Below, piece after piece: positions 27,709-35,680 of a DNA stretch of 57,714 nucleotides (within the stretch, counting starts at the first letter, position 1; every line of letters starts with the position of its first letter). The stretch comes from an uncultured Rhodospirillales bacterium. GTDB taxonomy: Bacteria; Pseudomonadota; Alphaproteobacteria; Azospirillales; Azospirillaceae. Under the pieces are notes generated by a model. It did no database searches. It was not told the origin of the DNA and saw only the letters and a list, made by a program, of their open reading frames with translations. Made by a program: the position numbers and the translations under genes. The stretch is from assembly GCA_903931735.1 (NCBI GenBank), contig CAIZDL010000146.1, forward strand, positions 1-57,714. The letters are read 5' to 3'.

Positions 27709-30700
27709 CTAAAGTTGCTCGATATGAAGGGCGGCTCTGCTCATTTCGGCCTGAACGGCCTCGGCGAGGCGGGTCACTTCGGGCCAGGATGCCGTTTCAG
27801 CAGCGACCTCAAGCTCACGGGCGGCGGCAGCAAGGTCACGGGCGCCTGCGGTGCGCGATGAGCCTTTGAGGTTATGGGCGCAGTGGCGCACGGCCGCCGG
27901 CTGATGCCGTTGGATCGCAGTGGCAAGCTCTGTGCAGATGTGCCGGCTGACGGTGACGAAATCTCCAAACATTTCGCGGATCAGCGCCGGATCGTCGCCG
28001 CAAAGGGCGGCCATGGGCGCGGCATCAATGGGCGGCGCCGATTTTGCCGGGGCGGGCGGTGGCGGTGGCGGTGGTGCGGGGAGCGCTGGCGAGGCGGGTT
28101 TGGCGCTGGCCAGCCAACGCTCGATGGTTTCCTGGAGCTTGGTGAGTTGCACCGGCTTACAGAGGTAGTCGTCCATGCCGGCGGCGTGAAAGCGCTCGGA
28201 CTCACCTTCAAAGGCGTTGGCGGTGATGGCGATGATCGGCATGTGTTTGCCGGTGTTCTTTTCCCGGTCGCGGACATGTCGGGTCAGCTCGAAGCCATCC
28301 ATTTCCGGCATATGGCAGTCGGTGAGGAGCAGGGCATAGTCTTTTAGCGCCAAGGCATCCAGCGCTTGCTTGCCGTCGTTCACCATGTCGATGGTCAGGC
28401 CCATGGTTGCGAGCTGCATCGAGATCACGCGCCGGTTGATGGCGTTGTCTTCGGCGATCAGGATCAGCGGGCCATCGCCGGCATCCGGTGTTTTTGCCGT
28501 TCCGGCACCCGGCGTTCCTGCCGTTCCGGCACCCGGCGTTTTTGCCGTTAAGGGGCCATTGCGCCGTTGTGCTGGCAGGTCTGAGGTCCGGCGGTTGGGG
28601 AGGTCGGCATCGTGATGAGGCTTCGGGCGGTCGCCAACACGGTCGGCATCGGTGGTGATGCGCCCGGCTGCGGTGGCCACCGCACGGATCAACGCCGCCC
28701 GCCGCACCGGCTTGTTCACGGTTAGCGCGGCGTCGGTGGCGCGGGTGCGGCGGGTTTTGCCTTCGCCCGACCGCTGGGCGATCAACACCGTTGGGATCGG
28801 AATTCCGCTCGGGCCAAGGCTGAGCGCCTCGCGCACCGCGACCAGCCAAGTTTGGTAAAGCCGGCCGTCCAGCACCGCCACGTCAAACGGTTTGCCCGAG
28901 GCCAGGGTGGCGTGGGCGCTGTTGAGCAGGGCATGGCCGCTAGCGCTCGTGATCACCGATGCTCCGGCGGCTTCGAGATAGCGGGTGAGGAACGAGCCCG
29001 CAACCTCATCGGCGTCGGCAACGGCGATGGTCAACCCTGCGAGCGCGTGGGCATCGCCGCCGCCGGGGCTGCCGGCCCGCGCGGGACCGATGGGCGCAAC
29101 CTTAAGGCTGGCGAGAAACGAGAAGGTCGCCCCGAGCCCGGTGTCGCTTTCGACATCCACGGTGCCGTCCATCATTTCGGCCAGCCGGCGGCAGATCGAG
29201 AGACCAAGGCCGGTGCCGCCGAAGCGTCGCGCCGTGGAGTGCTCGGCTTGGGCGTAGGGCTGAAACAAAACCCCCTGCACTTCCGAAGGGATGCCGATGC
29301 CGGTATCGCTGACGCTCATGCAAATGCTGGCCCGGGTGCCGCCGTCTTCGTGCAGCTCCAGCCCTTTGAAGTCGACCCGCAGCGTGACCCGGCCATGCTC
29401 GGTGAATTTGATGGCGTTGCCGCCAAGATTGAACAAAATCTGGCGCAGGCGCAGGGGGTCGCCGATCAGCGCGGGGGGGATGGCCGGGTCCACGAAGGTC
29501 AGCAGGTCCAGCTCTTTTCGCCAAGCGCTCGGGGCGAGGGTTTCGGCCACGCCCTCGACGATGGCGCCGATTGACACCGGCACTTCTTCCAGCACCAGCT
29601 TTTCGGCCTCGATTTTTGAAAAGTCGAGAATATCGTCGATGATGCGCAGCAGGGCCGTGGCCGACTCGCGGATCGTCGAAACGGTTTCCAATTGCTGGGG
29701 GTCAAGGGGGGTGCGTTCCAGCAACTCGACCATGCCGAGCACGCCGTTCATCGGGGTGCGGATTTCGTGGCTCATGGTGGCAAGAAAGGCCGACTTGGCG
29801 CGCGTTGCCTGTTCGGCTTGGTCTTTGGCGGCGTTGAGGTCGGCCTCGGTTTGCTTCAAGCGCGAGATATCGTGAATCCAGCCCAGATACCCCTGCTCGC
29901 CGGAAAAGCCGCGCGGGTCTCCCGAGAGCAGCGCCCAGAAGGCCGAGCCGTCGTTTCGGCGCAGGCGCAACTCGGTGTCCCGCATCGCCTCCCCCTCGGC
30001 GATGCGTTGGGCATAGTGGCCGCGTTCGTTTTCTTCGAGCAGCAGTTCCGGCATCGCGACGCCGATCAGGCTTTCCTGATTGCCGCCAAACAACTCGGCA
30101 AAGCGCCGGTTGGCGAAGGTCAGGCGCCCGTCGTTGGTCATGGCGCCGACCCCGACCGGGCTGCTCTCAAGGATTGCGCGCAGATGTTCGCGGCTTTCCA
30201 GCAGCTCGCGCGTTCGTTCGGTGACTTTGACCTCAATGGAGATAATATGTTCGTAAGATCGGAGCGCCGCGATAATTGAAATAATGAGATCGTCGGCGGT
30301 TAGTTCCGCCTTGGAGCGATAGTCGTTAATGTCATAATCCAGAACCACTTGGCGTTGTGGCGCTCGCCCAGGCTGGCCGGTGCGCAAAATCAGGCGGATA
30401 TCGCTGTTGTCCAATTCTCGACGGATGGCGCGGATTAAGTGGAGGCCGGCGTGGTCGTCTTCCATCACCACGTCGACCAATGCCACGGCGATTTGCGGCT
30501 GGCGCTCCAGGTGCCGTTTGGCTTCGGCCGCAGAATAGGCGCTGATGAGTTTGAGCGGCCGGTCGCGGTAACGCAGGCCCGTGAGAATGAGCGCGGTCAT
30601 GGCGTGAATATCGGGTTCGTCGTCGACCACCAGGATCAGCCAGGCGTTTTCTTCGTCGGCTGCCGGGCTGGTCTCCTCGGCGTACAAAATTTCTTCGCCG

Positions 30701-30771
30701 GCCGGAGGGGGAGCGGCGATAGTCAACGGGTCGGGCGTTGCGGGATCGGGCGTTAAGGGATCGGGAGTCAT
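27709..30771 (-). CDS. Soluble hybrid histidine kinase: REC-PAS-HisKA-HATPase-pseudoREC-REC-Hpt
   Basis: A 1020-residue phosphorelay protein. The N-terminus has TPDP repeats. Receiver 1 (about 40-165) is of the type with the long LILRTGQPGRAPQRQVVLDY segment, and its acidic site is in VALVDVVMEDDHAG. A PAS domain (about 205-320) precedes HisKA with His335 ([17 protein letters not shown]) and HATPase ending GTGLGLSICRRLAEMMDG. A receiver-like domain (about 575-690) is degenerate. A linker with 8-residue repeats leads to receiver 3 (LLLTDCHMPEMDG) and a C-terminal Hpt (HCAHNLKGSSRTAGA). Its ATG overlaps the stop of the upstream kinase by four bases. It may take phosphate from that partner through receiver 1. 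Confidence 0.92.
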   Translation of the reverse strand: MTPDPLTPDPATPDPLTIAAPPPAGEEILYAEETSPAADEENAWLILVVDDEPDIHAMTALILTGLRYRDRPLKLISAYSAAEAKRHLERQPQIAVALVDVVMEDDHAGLHLIRAIRRELDNSDIRLILRTGQPGRAPQRQVVLDYDINDYRSKAELTADDLIISIIAALRSYEHIISIEVKVTERTRELLESREHLRAILESSPVGVGAMTNDGRLTFANRRFAELFGGNQESLIGVAMPELLLEENERGHYAQRIAEGEAMRDTELRLRRNDGSAFWALLSGDPRGFSGEQGYLGWIHDISRLKQTEADLNAAKDQAEQATRAKSAFLATMSHEIRTPMNGVLGMVELLERTPLDPQQLETVSTIRESATALLRIIDDILDFSKIEAEKLVLEEVPVSIGAIVEGVAETLAPSAWRKELDLLTFVDPAIPPALIGDPLRLRQILFNLGGNAIKFTEHGRVTLRVDFKGLELHEDGGTRASICMSVSDTGIGIPSEVQGVLFQPYAQAEHSTARRFGGTGLGLSICRRLAEMMDGTVDVESDTGLGATFSFLASLKVAPIGPARAGSPGGGDAHALAGLTIAVADADEVAGSFLTRYLEAAGASVITSASGHALLNSAHATLASGKPFDVAVLDGRLYQTWLVAVREALSLGPSGIPIPTVLIAQRSGEGKTRRTRATDAALTVNKPVRRAALIRAVATAAGRITTDADRVGDRPKPHHDADLPNRRTSDLPAQRRNGPLTAKTPGAGTAGTPGAGTAKTPDAGDGPLILIAEDNAINRRVISMQLATMGLTIDMVNDGKQALDALALKDYALLLTDCHMPEMDGFELTRHVRDREKNTGKHMPIIAITANAFEGESERFHAAGMDDYLCKPVQLTKLQETIERWLASAKPASPALPAPPPPPPPAPAKSAPPIDAAPMAALCGDDPALIREMFGDFVTVSRHICTELATAIQRHQPAAVRHCAHNLKGSSRTAGARDLAAAARELEVAAETASWPEVTRLAEAVQAEMSRAALHIEQL
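28477..28553. repeat. 24-bp coding minisatellite (about three copies) in hybrid kinase linker
   Basis: Two full 24-base units (28491-28514 and 28515-28538) differ at only two positions and are flanked by partial copies. On the coding strand they encode an 8-residue repeat of the KTPGAGTA / GTPGAGTA type in the flexible linker before the third receiver. Because the unit is a multiple of three, copy-number changes would stay in frame and alter only linker length. Confidence 0.85.
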
Positions 30772-33044
30772 GCCGCCTGCTCTTGCGTGCTTGCGCCGCT
30801 TGGGGCGACGCGGGGGAAACGCATATGGAAGGTGGTGCCTTTGCCCTCAACGCTGTCAACGGTTATTCGGCCGCCCAGCGACTTGGTGACAAGATTGAAA
30901 ACAATGTGCAGCCCAAGGCCGCTGCCTCCCGAGCCGCGCCGGGTGGTGAAGAACGGCTCGAAAATCTTCTCCTTTGACGCTGGCGGAATCCCTTTGCCGT
31001 CGTCGCAAAAGCTCAGCTCGATCTCGCCGCCATCGGCCGGGGACTCGACGGTGATGGTGATGGTGCCTTCAGGCTTGGTTTCAAAAGCGTGGTCGAGGGC
31101 GTTGATCACAAGATTGGTCACCACCTGAGAAAATGCGCCGGGGTAACCATCGATGATGATATCGCCGGGGCAGGTCACGATCACCCGGTGCGGTGTGCTG
31201 CGAAGGCGCGGCCCAAGGCTGGTTACGACCTCGTTGAGATAGGTCTTGAGGTTGAAGCGGCGCAACTCGGCGCTGGCCTGATCCACCGCAACCTGTTTGA
31301 AGCTGCGGATAAGCTCGGCCGCCCGGCTTAAATTGCCCGACATCAGCCGCGTCGATTCGGCCGCTGCCGCACCATAGGCGGTCAGCTCGGATTTCTTGAG
31401 ATTGCCGCCCTCCAGCGCCTCGACCAATTGCCGGGTGCGGGTGGCCAGCAGGCTGGCGCAACTGAACGCGATGCCGACCGGGGTGTTGATCTCGTGAGCG
31501 ATGCCGGCGACCAGCAGCCCGAGCGAGGCCATTTTTTCGGCCTGAACCAAACTGGCCTGGGTATCCTTGAGTTCGGCGTAGGCGCGCTCGGTCGCCTGCA
31601 TTGCCGCCATGGTTTCCTCGGTGGCGCGGGTCTCGGCGGTAACATCGGTGTAGGTGCAGACGAAGCCGCCCATGAACAGCGGATTGGAGCAGATTTTGAT
31701 AACCGTGCCGTCGGGCCGGCGGTGATTGAAGGTGAAGTATTCGGTCGGCATTCGGCGCCAGAGGATGGCCAGCTCGTTGGAGCCGCCCTCGCCGCCGAAT
31801 TCTCCGCGCTCGATCTGGTATTGGGTCATTTCGTCGAAGCTCGGGCGCTTGACCAGCACCTTGAGCGGAACGTTGAGCAGGTCGGCCGCGCGCCGGTTGA
31901 AGGTGACCAAGCGAAGATCATGGTCGAACATCACGATGCCTTGGTCCACGTTTTCGAGCGTGGCCTGAAGGATCGCCCGTTCGCTGGCCAGGTCCAGCTC
32001 CGCTTGTTTGCGCTCGGTGACATCGGCGATGACGCCGGTGAGGCGCAGGGCGACGCCGCTCGCGTCCCGGAGCGCGGTCGCCCGGTCTTCCACCCACAAA
32101 ATCCGCCCGTCCTTGGCGCGGAGGCGATAAACGTTGCTGTAGCTTTCGGTTTCCCCGACGATGTGGCGTAACGATTCGGCGAGCACCCGGTCGCGGTCGT
32201 CGGGATGGATCAGGCTTTCGAGGGTTTCTGCGGTCATTGGCAGCTCATCGGGGGCATAGCCGAGAATCCCCGGAAACTCCGACGACCACCAGACCTGGCC
32301 GTTGGTCAGGTCCATATCCCAGACCGAGGAGCGGGTGGCGGCGATGGCGAGGCTGAGGCGCTCCCCGCTTTTGCGTAAGGACACCTCTTCGTAGGCGAGT
32401 TTGACCAGCAGCCGGTTGTAAGCGGCGATCACGTTGCCCAGTTCATCGTTGGACTGCCACTCCACCAGTTCGCGCCGCCCCTTTTGCTCGGCGGCCCGGA
32501 TCGAGGCGATGAGCTTTTCCAGCGGGACTCCGGTGGTGATGCGAAACGCAAACAGTGCCGTCACCACGGTCACCACCAAAAGCAGCAGGAGTAAGGTGGC
32601 GGCGTTGACGATTTCGGTGCGGAGCAGGGCGTTGGCGGCGTCGAAGGTATAGCGCAGGGTCATCCGGCCGATGGCCCGCCCGGGCTCCCCGGTGATGTCG
32701 CGGGTTACTTTGGGCGCGGTTTCGGGGAGGTGGCAGCCGGCACGCGGCCAGGAAAAACCGGGGCGCTCGCTTGCGAGTGCAATCTCGATACAGCGAATTT
32801 CCCGGTTGGCCGACATTGCCGACAAAATCGCTTGGGTCGCGGCCGGATCTCCCGAAGAAAGGCTGCGCTCCAAAGCAATGGCGTTGATATCGGCCATGGC
32901 GGTTATGCGGTCGGTGATGCCTTTGCGGAGTTCTGCCGATTTATTGAAAAAGAATACGGTCGCGAACGCCACCGTCGACAGGGCGAGAATTGGGATCAGG
33001 ATCAGCAGAAACTTGGCCCAGGCCGTGGGTATTCTTGTCCACAT
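30768..33044 (-). CDS. Membrane PAS sensor histidine kinase
   Basis: An inner-membrane sensor kinase of 758 residues from the start chosen here. TM1 (about 11-32) and TM2 (about 165-185) flank a periplasmic sensor of roughly 130 residues that contains two cysteines. HAMP follows, then two PAS domains, the first with LIHPDDRDRVLAES and the second with IVMFDHDLRLVTFNRRAADL. HisKA has His517 in VAGIAHEINTPVG, and HATPase has DDGKGIPPASKEK and GSGLGLHIVFNLV. GGGAG four bases upstream supports the ATG at 33044, which gives a typical kinase N-terminus (MWTRIPTAW). A GTG at 33137 would add 31 polar residues but lacks a ribosome site. It is first in an operon with the hybrid kinase and the ABC ATPase. 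Confidence 0.9.
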   Translation of the reverse strand: MWTRIPTAWAKFLLILIPILALSTVAFATVFFFNKSAELRKGITDRITAMADINAIALERSLSSGDPAATQAILSAMSANREIRCIEIALASERPGFSWPRAGCHLPETAPKVTRDITGEPGRAIGRMTLRYTFDAANALLRTEIVNAATLLLLLLVVTVVTALFAFRITTGVPLEKLIASIRAAEQKGRRELVEWQSNDELGNVIAAYNRLLVKLAYEEVSLRKSGERLSLAIAATRSSVWDMDLTNGQVWWSSEFPGILGYAPDELPMTAETLESLIHPDDRDRVLAESLRHIVGETESYSNVYRLRAKDGRILWVEDRATALRDASGVALRLTGVIADVTERKQAELDLASERAILQATLENVDQGIVMFDHDLRLVTFNRRAADLLNVPLKVLVKRPSFDEMTQYQIERGEFGGEGGSNELAILWRRMPTEYFTFNHRRPDGTVIKICSNPLFMGGFVCTYTDVTAETRATEETMAAMQATERAYAELKDTQASLVQAEKMASLGLLVAGIAHEINTPVGIAFSCASLLATRTRQLVEALEGGNLKKSELTAYGAAAAESTRLMSGNLSRAAELIRSFKQVAVDQASAELRRFNLKTYLNEVVTSLGPRLRSTPHRVIVTCPGDIIIDGYPGAFSQVVTNLVINALDHAFETKPEGTITITVESPADGGEIELSFCDDGKGIPPASKEKIFEPFFTTRRGSGGSGLGLHIVFNLVTKSLGGRITVDSVEGKGTTFHMRFPRVAPSGASTQEQAA

Positions 33045-33404
33045 CGCACTCCCGATCATCGACGCCACCGCTGGTCTTTTGGCCGCTTCATCGTTCAGCC
33101 TTCCTTGCTCTGCGTCCGTGTCCGCCCGTTTTGGCACTATATCAGAGGTGCCGGGGCGCTGTCGTGGCCTTGCGGCGGGAGTTAAGGGTTTCTTGTTTCG
33201 GTGGGGGCTTTGTCAGCGGGCTTGAGAGGCGGGCTGGTATAGGTTAGTGTGGCGAAAGACAGGGTAAACCGGGGGCAGGCGATCTTGCCCCGGTTTTCAT
33301 CGACAGGGGATGCAAGACCTCGTTGGAAACACGGGTTCGTTGGTCGGGGGGTCCGGCTGTGGGCGCGTTTTAGACGATGGCGATGGCGTGAAAGTGAGGA
33401 TACG
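33045..33404. other. Divergent intergenic region between the PAS kinase operon and the partner-switching cassette
   Basis: The left 93 bases (33045-33137) could encode an N-terminal extension of the PAS kinase from a GTG start. The rest is non-coding and must contain promoters for two divergent operons. I see no convincing -35/-10 pair or operator. An open frame runs into the STAS gene from about 33249, but it lacks a start signal comparable to the GTGAGGA before 33405. Confidence 0.45.
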
Positions 33405-33710
33405 ATGGAGTTTCAAGCGCGCAACCTGGCAGATGCAATAGAGGCGCGTCTTACCGGGCGGCTGGAGTTCACTGCCCATGACCGCCTGCGGGATATTGTG
33501 GCGTTGTTGGATGCTCCCAATTTACGCCGGTTCGTGGTCGACGTATCGGGGCTGGATTTCATTGATTCCGCTGGGCTGGGGATGATTTTGATCCTCCAGG
33601 AGGAAGCGGAGCAAAAGAATATCAAGCTGGTCGTGCGCGGGCCGCGTGACGACGTGAAGCGCTCGATCGATCTCGCGAAGATCGGTGAGATCGTGTCCAT
33701 CGAGTATTAG
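33405..33710 (+). CDS. STAS-domain anti-sigma-factor antagonist (RsbV/SpoIIAA type)
   Basis: A single STAS domain of 101 residues. In partner switching the unphosphorylated form binds the HATPase partner and frees its other target. The phosphorylatable serine is Ser55 in VSGLDFIDSAGLGMILILQE, the standard position. GTGAGGA four bases before the ATG decides this start over longer readings. The next two genes encode the expected kinase and phosphatase partners on the same strand with almost no gaps, so this is a three-gene cassette. No sigma factor gene is adjacent, so the final target is unknown. Confidence 0.93.
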   Translation: MEFQARNLADAIEARLTGRLEFTAHDRLRDIVALLDAPNLRRFVVDVSGLDFIDSAGLGMILILQEEAEQKNIKLVVRGPRDDVKRSIDLAKIGEIVSIEY

Positions 33711-34449
33711 AGAGGCGAGCATCAACACGATACCATTTAGCGTCGTCGCCGATCTGATCCCGGCAGAAGCGGGAGGACGGTGCGCCGCGCGTTTTGGCGC
33801 GTTTGACGATGCCGACGAGGCCGTGCCGGAAGAGGGGCGTTGCCGGCGGGTTTTGCTCGTGTCGGATGTGGACCGGGAGGTTTTGGCCACCAGTCTGTCT
33901 GAGCCCGGCGCGGTGGTGGTGGAAGCCTGCGAAGGCGGACTGCCGGCCGGCGATTGGGCTGCGGTGTCGGTACCGGCGAATGGTTTTTATCTGTCCCTCG
34001 CGACCGCGACGGCGTTTTCGCTGGTGTTGGCGCCGTTGGTGGGCGGGGTGTTGGCGGCCCGCCGGGTCCTGGCGAGCGATAAGCAATCGGTCGTTGAGTT
34101 GTGTCTCCAGGAGGCGGTGGCCAACGCCGTCATTCACGGCAACCTCGGAATTTCGAGCAGCGCGAAAGACCACCCCGAGGGGTATCGGGTCTATAGCCAA
34201 TTGGTGAATAGCCGCCTCGGCGATCTGGAGTTGCGTCAACGGCGTGTCGAGGTGTTCGCGCGCTGGAGCGGCGGCGCCCTTGATATCAGCGTTGCCGATC
34301 AGGGGATCGGGTTTGACGTGGCGAAACTGCCCGCCGAAATTGGTAGCCACAGCCGGTCTGGGCGTGGGTTTGTGTTTATGCGGGCGCTGGCGGGCCAAGT
34401 TGTGGTTACCGATGGCGGGCGCTGTACGTCTTTGCGCTTTGAGCGTTGA
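33685..34449 (+). CDS. RsbW-like HATPase/serine kinase with N-terminal extension
   Basis: The switch-protein kinase expected to phosphorylate the upstream STAS protein. The C-terminal half is a GHKL ATPase with an N-box (LQEAVANAVIHGN), G1 box (VADQGIGFDV) and G2 region (SHSRSGRGFVFMRAL). The first 115 or so residues are an extra region with a receiver-like secondary pattern (RRVLLVSDVDREVLATSL) but no clear phosphorylation site. The only standard start that keeps this region is GTG at 33685, inside the STAS gene. However, the best ribosome site points to an ATC codon at 33721. The true N-terminus is therefore uncertain by 12 residues. The stop is 13 bases before the phosphatase gene. Confidence 0.85.
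   Translation: MRSCPSSIREASINTIPFSVVADLIPAEAGGRCAARFGAFDDADEAVPEEGRCRRVLLVSDVDREVLATSLSEPGAVVVEACEGGLPAGDWAAVSVPANGFYLSLATATAFSLVLAPLVGGVLAARRVLASDKQSVVELCLQEAVANAVIHGNLGISSSAKDHPEGYRVYSQLVNSRLGDLELRQRRVEVFARWSGGALDISVADQGIGFDVAKLPAEIGSHSRSGRGFVFMRALAGQVVVTDGGRCTSLRFER
33709..33716 (+). promoter_or_regulatory. Ribosome binding site AGAGAGGC preceding an ATC codon
   Basis: The octamer AGAGAGGC occurs here and again at 34451-34458, before the receiver-PP2C gene. In both places a four-base spacer follows. At the second site the next codon is ATG; here it is ATC (33721-33723). The match suggests that translation of the HATPase gene may begin at this rare codon. Confidence 0.45.
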
Positions 34450-34462
34450 TAGAGAGGCTGAT

Positions 34463-35617
34463 ATGGCCATTTCTCTTGATGACAGCCGCGTTTTAATTGT
34501 CGACGATAACGAGTTTAATCGTAAGTCGCTTTCCATGCTGTTGCTGCGGAGCGGTATCAGTAATCTGGAATTCGCGGTGGATGGTGTCGACGGTCTTGCT
34601 AAAGTCGATATGTTCCGGCCCGACCTGATTTTACTCGATGTTGATATGCCCAACATGGATGGGCTGGAGATGTGCCAGCGGCTCCGTGCCAGTGCTCTTC
34701 ATTCTGACCTGCCAATTCTGTTTCAGACCGCGCTCGATAGTGACGAAGAACAGGTCGCTTGCTTTAAGGCCGGCGGCAACGATTTTATCAGCAAGCCGAT
34801 CAAACCCGGGGAGTGCGTGGCCCGGGTTCGGCATCAATTGGAACGGCGCAAGTTGTTCAACGATCTCACCGCCTTTCGCGAGCGGGTGGAGAAGGAGTTG
34901 CGGCACGCCCATGCTATGCAAATGTCTCTGTTGCCAGAACCGCGTAAGGTCGCCGCGATTGGTCTTGCCCATGGTCTCGATATTTCCAGCCATTTCGAGA
35001 CCTCTTCGGAGCTTGGCGGCGATCTTTGGAGCGTCTTCGAACTGGATGAGCACCGAGTCGGGATTTTGATTGTCGATTTTGCGGGGCACGGCATTACCGC
35101 AGCGATCAATACCTTTCGGTTGCATACATTGTTTGAGCGAATTCCGGCAAAAGACCTGGACCCTGCGGAATGGTTGGGCGCACTGAATGCGTCGCTTAAA
35201 GATGTGCTGCCGACCGGGCAATTTGCTACCGCATTTTATTGTATCCTTGATAAACGCACCGATGTTTTGACCTTCTCCGGTGCGGGGGCGCCCAACCCGA
35301 TTTTGTGCGAGGGCGATACGTTGACATTGTTGGATTCGGCGGGGATGTTGCTGGGGATTTCCCGGCGCGCCAAATACCATACTCAGCAAGTAACGTTGCC
35401 TCCCGGCGGTTTTCTGGTGCTGTATAGCGATGCTCTGATCGAGTGTCGGGATGCTCTCGGCGTGCCGTTTGGCCAGGATGCCGTAATGGAGACGGTGCGG
35501 GCGATTGTTGATGACCGGCCGGCGGACCCGGTTCAAGCGCTGCTTCAGCCGTTTCTTTCGCGCATTGCCCGCCCTTTTCGCGATGATTTGACGCTGATTT
35601 GGGTCGGTCGCCGTTAG
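34463..35617 (+). CDS. Response regulator with PP2C-type (SpoIIE/RsbU) serine phosphatase output
   Basis: A 384-residue protein whose receiver domain would control dephosphorylation of the STAS protein. The receiver (1-125) has the acidic pair in VLIVDDNEFNRK, phosphoacceptor in LILLDVDMPNMDG and Lys in FISKPIKPGE. After a helical linker, the PPM phosphatase domain retains its metal-binding acids: GGDLW, VDFAGHGITAA, LYSDALIECRD and FRDDLTLIWV. AGAGAGGC four bases before the ATG fixes the start. Together with the STAS and HATPase genes it forms a complete switch in which phosphorylation by an unknown kinase would set the phosphatase. The PAS kinase operon transcribed divergently next door is a natural candidate for that kinase. 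Confidence 0.94.
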   Translation: MAISLDDSRVLIVDDNEFNRKSLSMLLLRSGISNLEFAVDGVDGLAKVDMFRPDLILLDVDMPNMDGLEMCQRLRASALHSDLPILFQTALDSDEEQVACFKAGGNDFISKPIKPGECVARVRHQLERRKLFNDLTAFRERVEKELRHAHAMQMSLLPEPRKVAAIGLAHGLDISSHFETSSELGGDLWSVFELDEHRVGILIVDFAGHGITAAINTFRLHTLFERIPAKDLDPAEWLGALNASLKDVLPTGQFATAFYCILDKRTDVLTFSGAGAPNPILCEGDTLTLLDSAGMLLGISRRAKYHTQQVTLPPGGFLVLYSDALIECRDALGVPFGQDAVMETVRAIVDDRPADPVQALLQPFLSRIARPFRDDLTLIWVGRR

Positions 35618-35680
35618 AGCGGGCAGCTTCGGGGTGGAGTCCCCCCATGCGGCTCCGCATAATCGCATTATGCTCTAATA

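Noticed and set aside
28477-28553. Short direct repeats considered as a CRISPR-like array
   Set aside because: The units are contiguous without spacers, lie inside a coding linker and are multiples of three, so they are a coding minisatellite.
35631-35660. Hairpins GGGG-CCCC and ATGCG-CGCAT after the PP2C gene considered as a terminator
   Set aside because: The stems are only four to five base pairs and no T-run follows, so termination is not supported.
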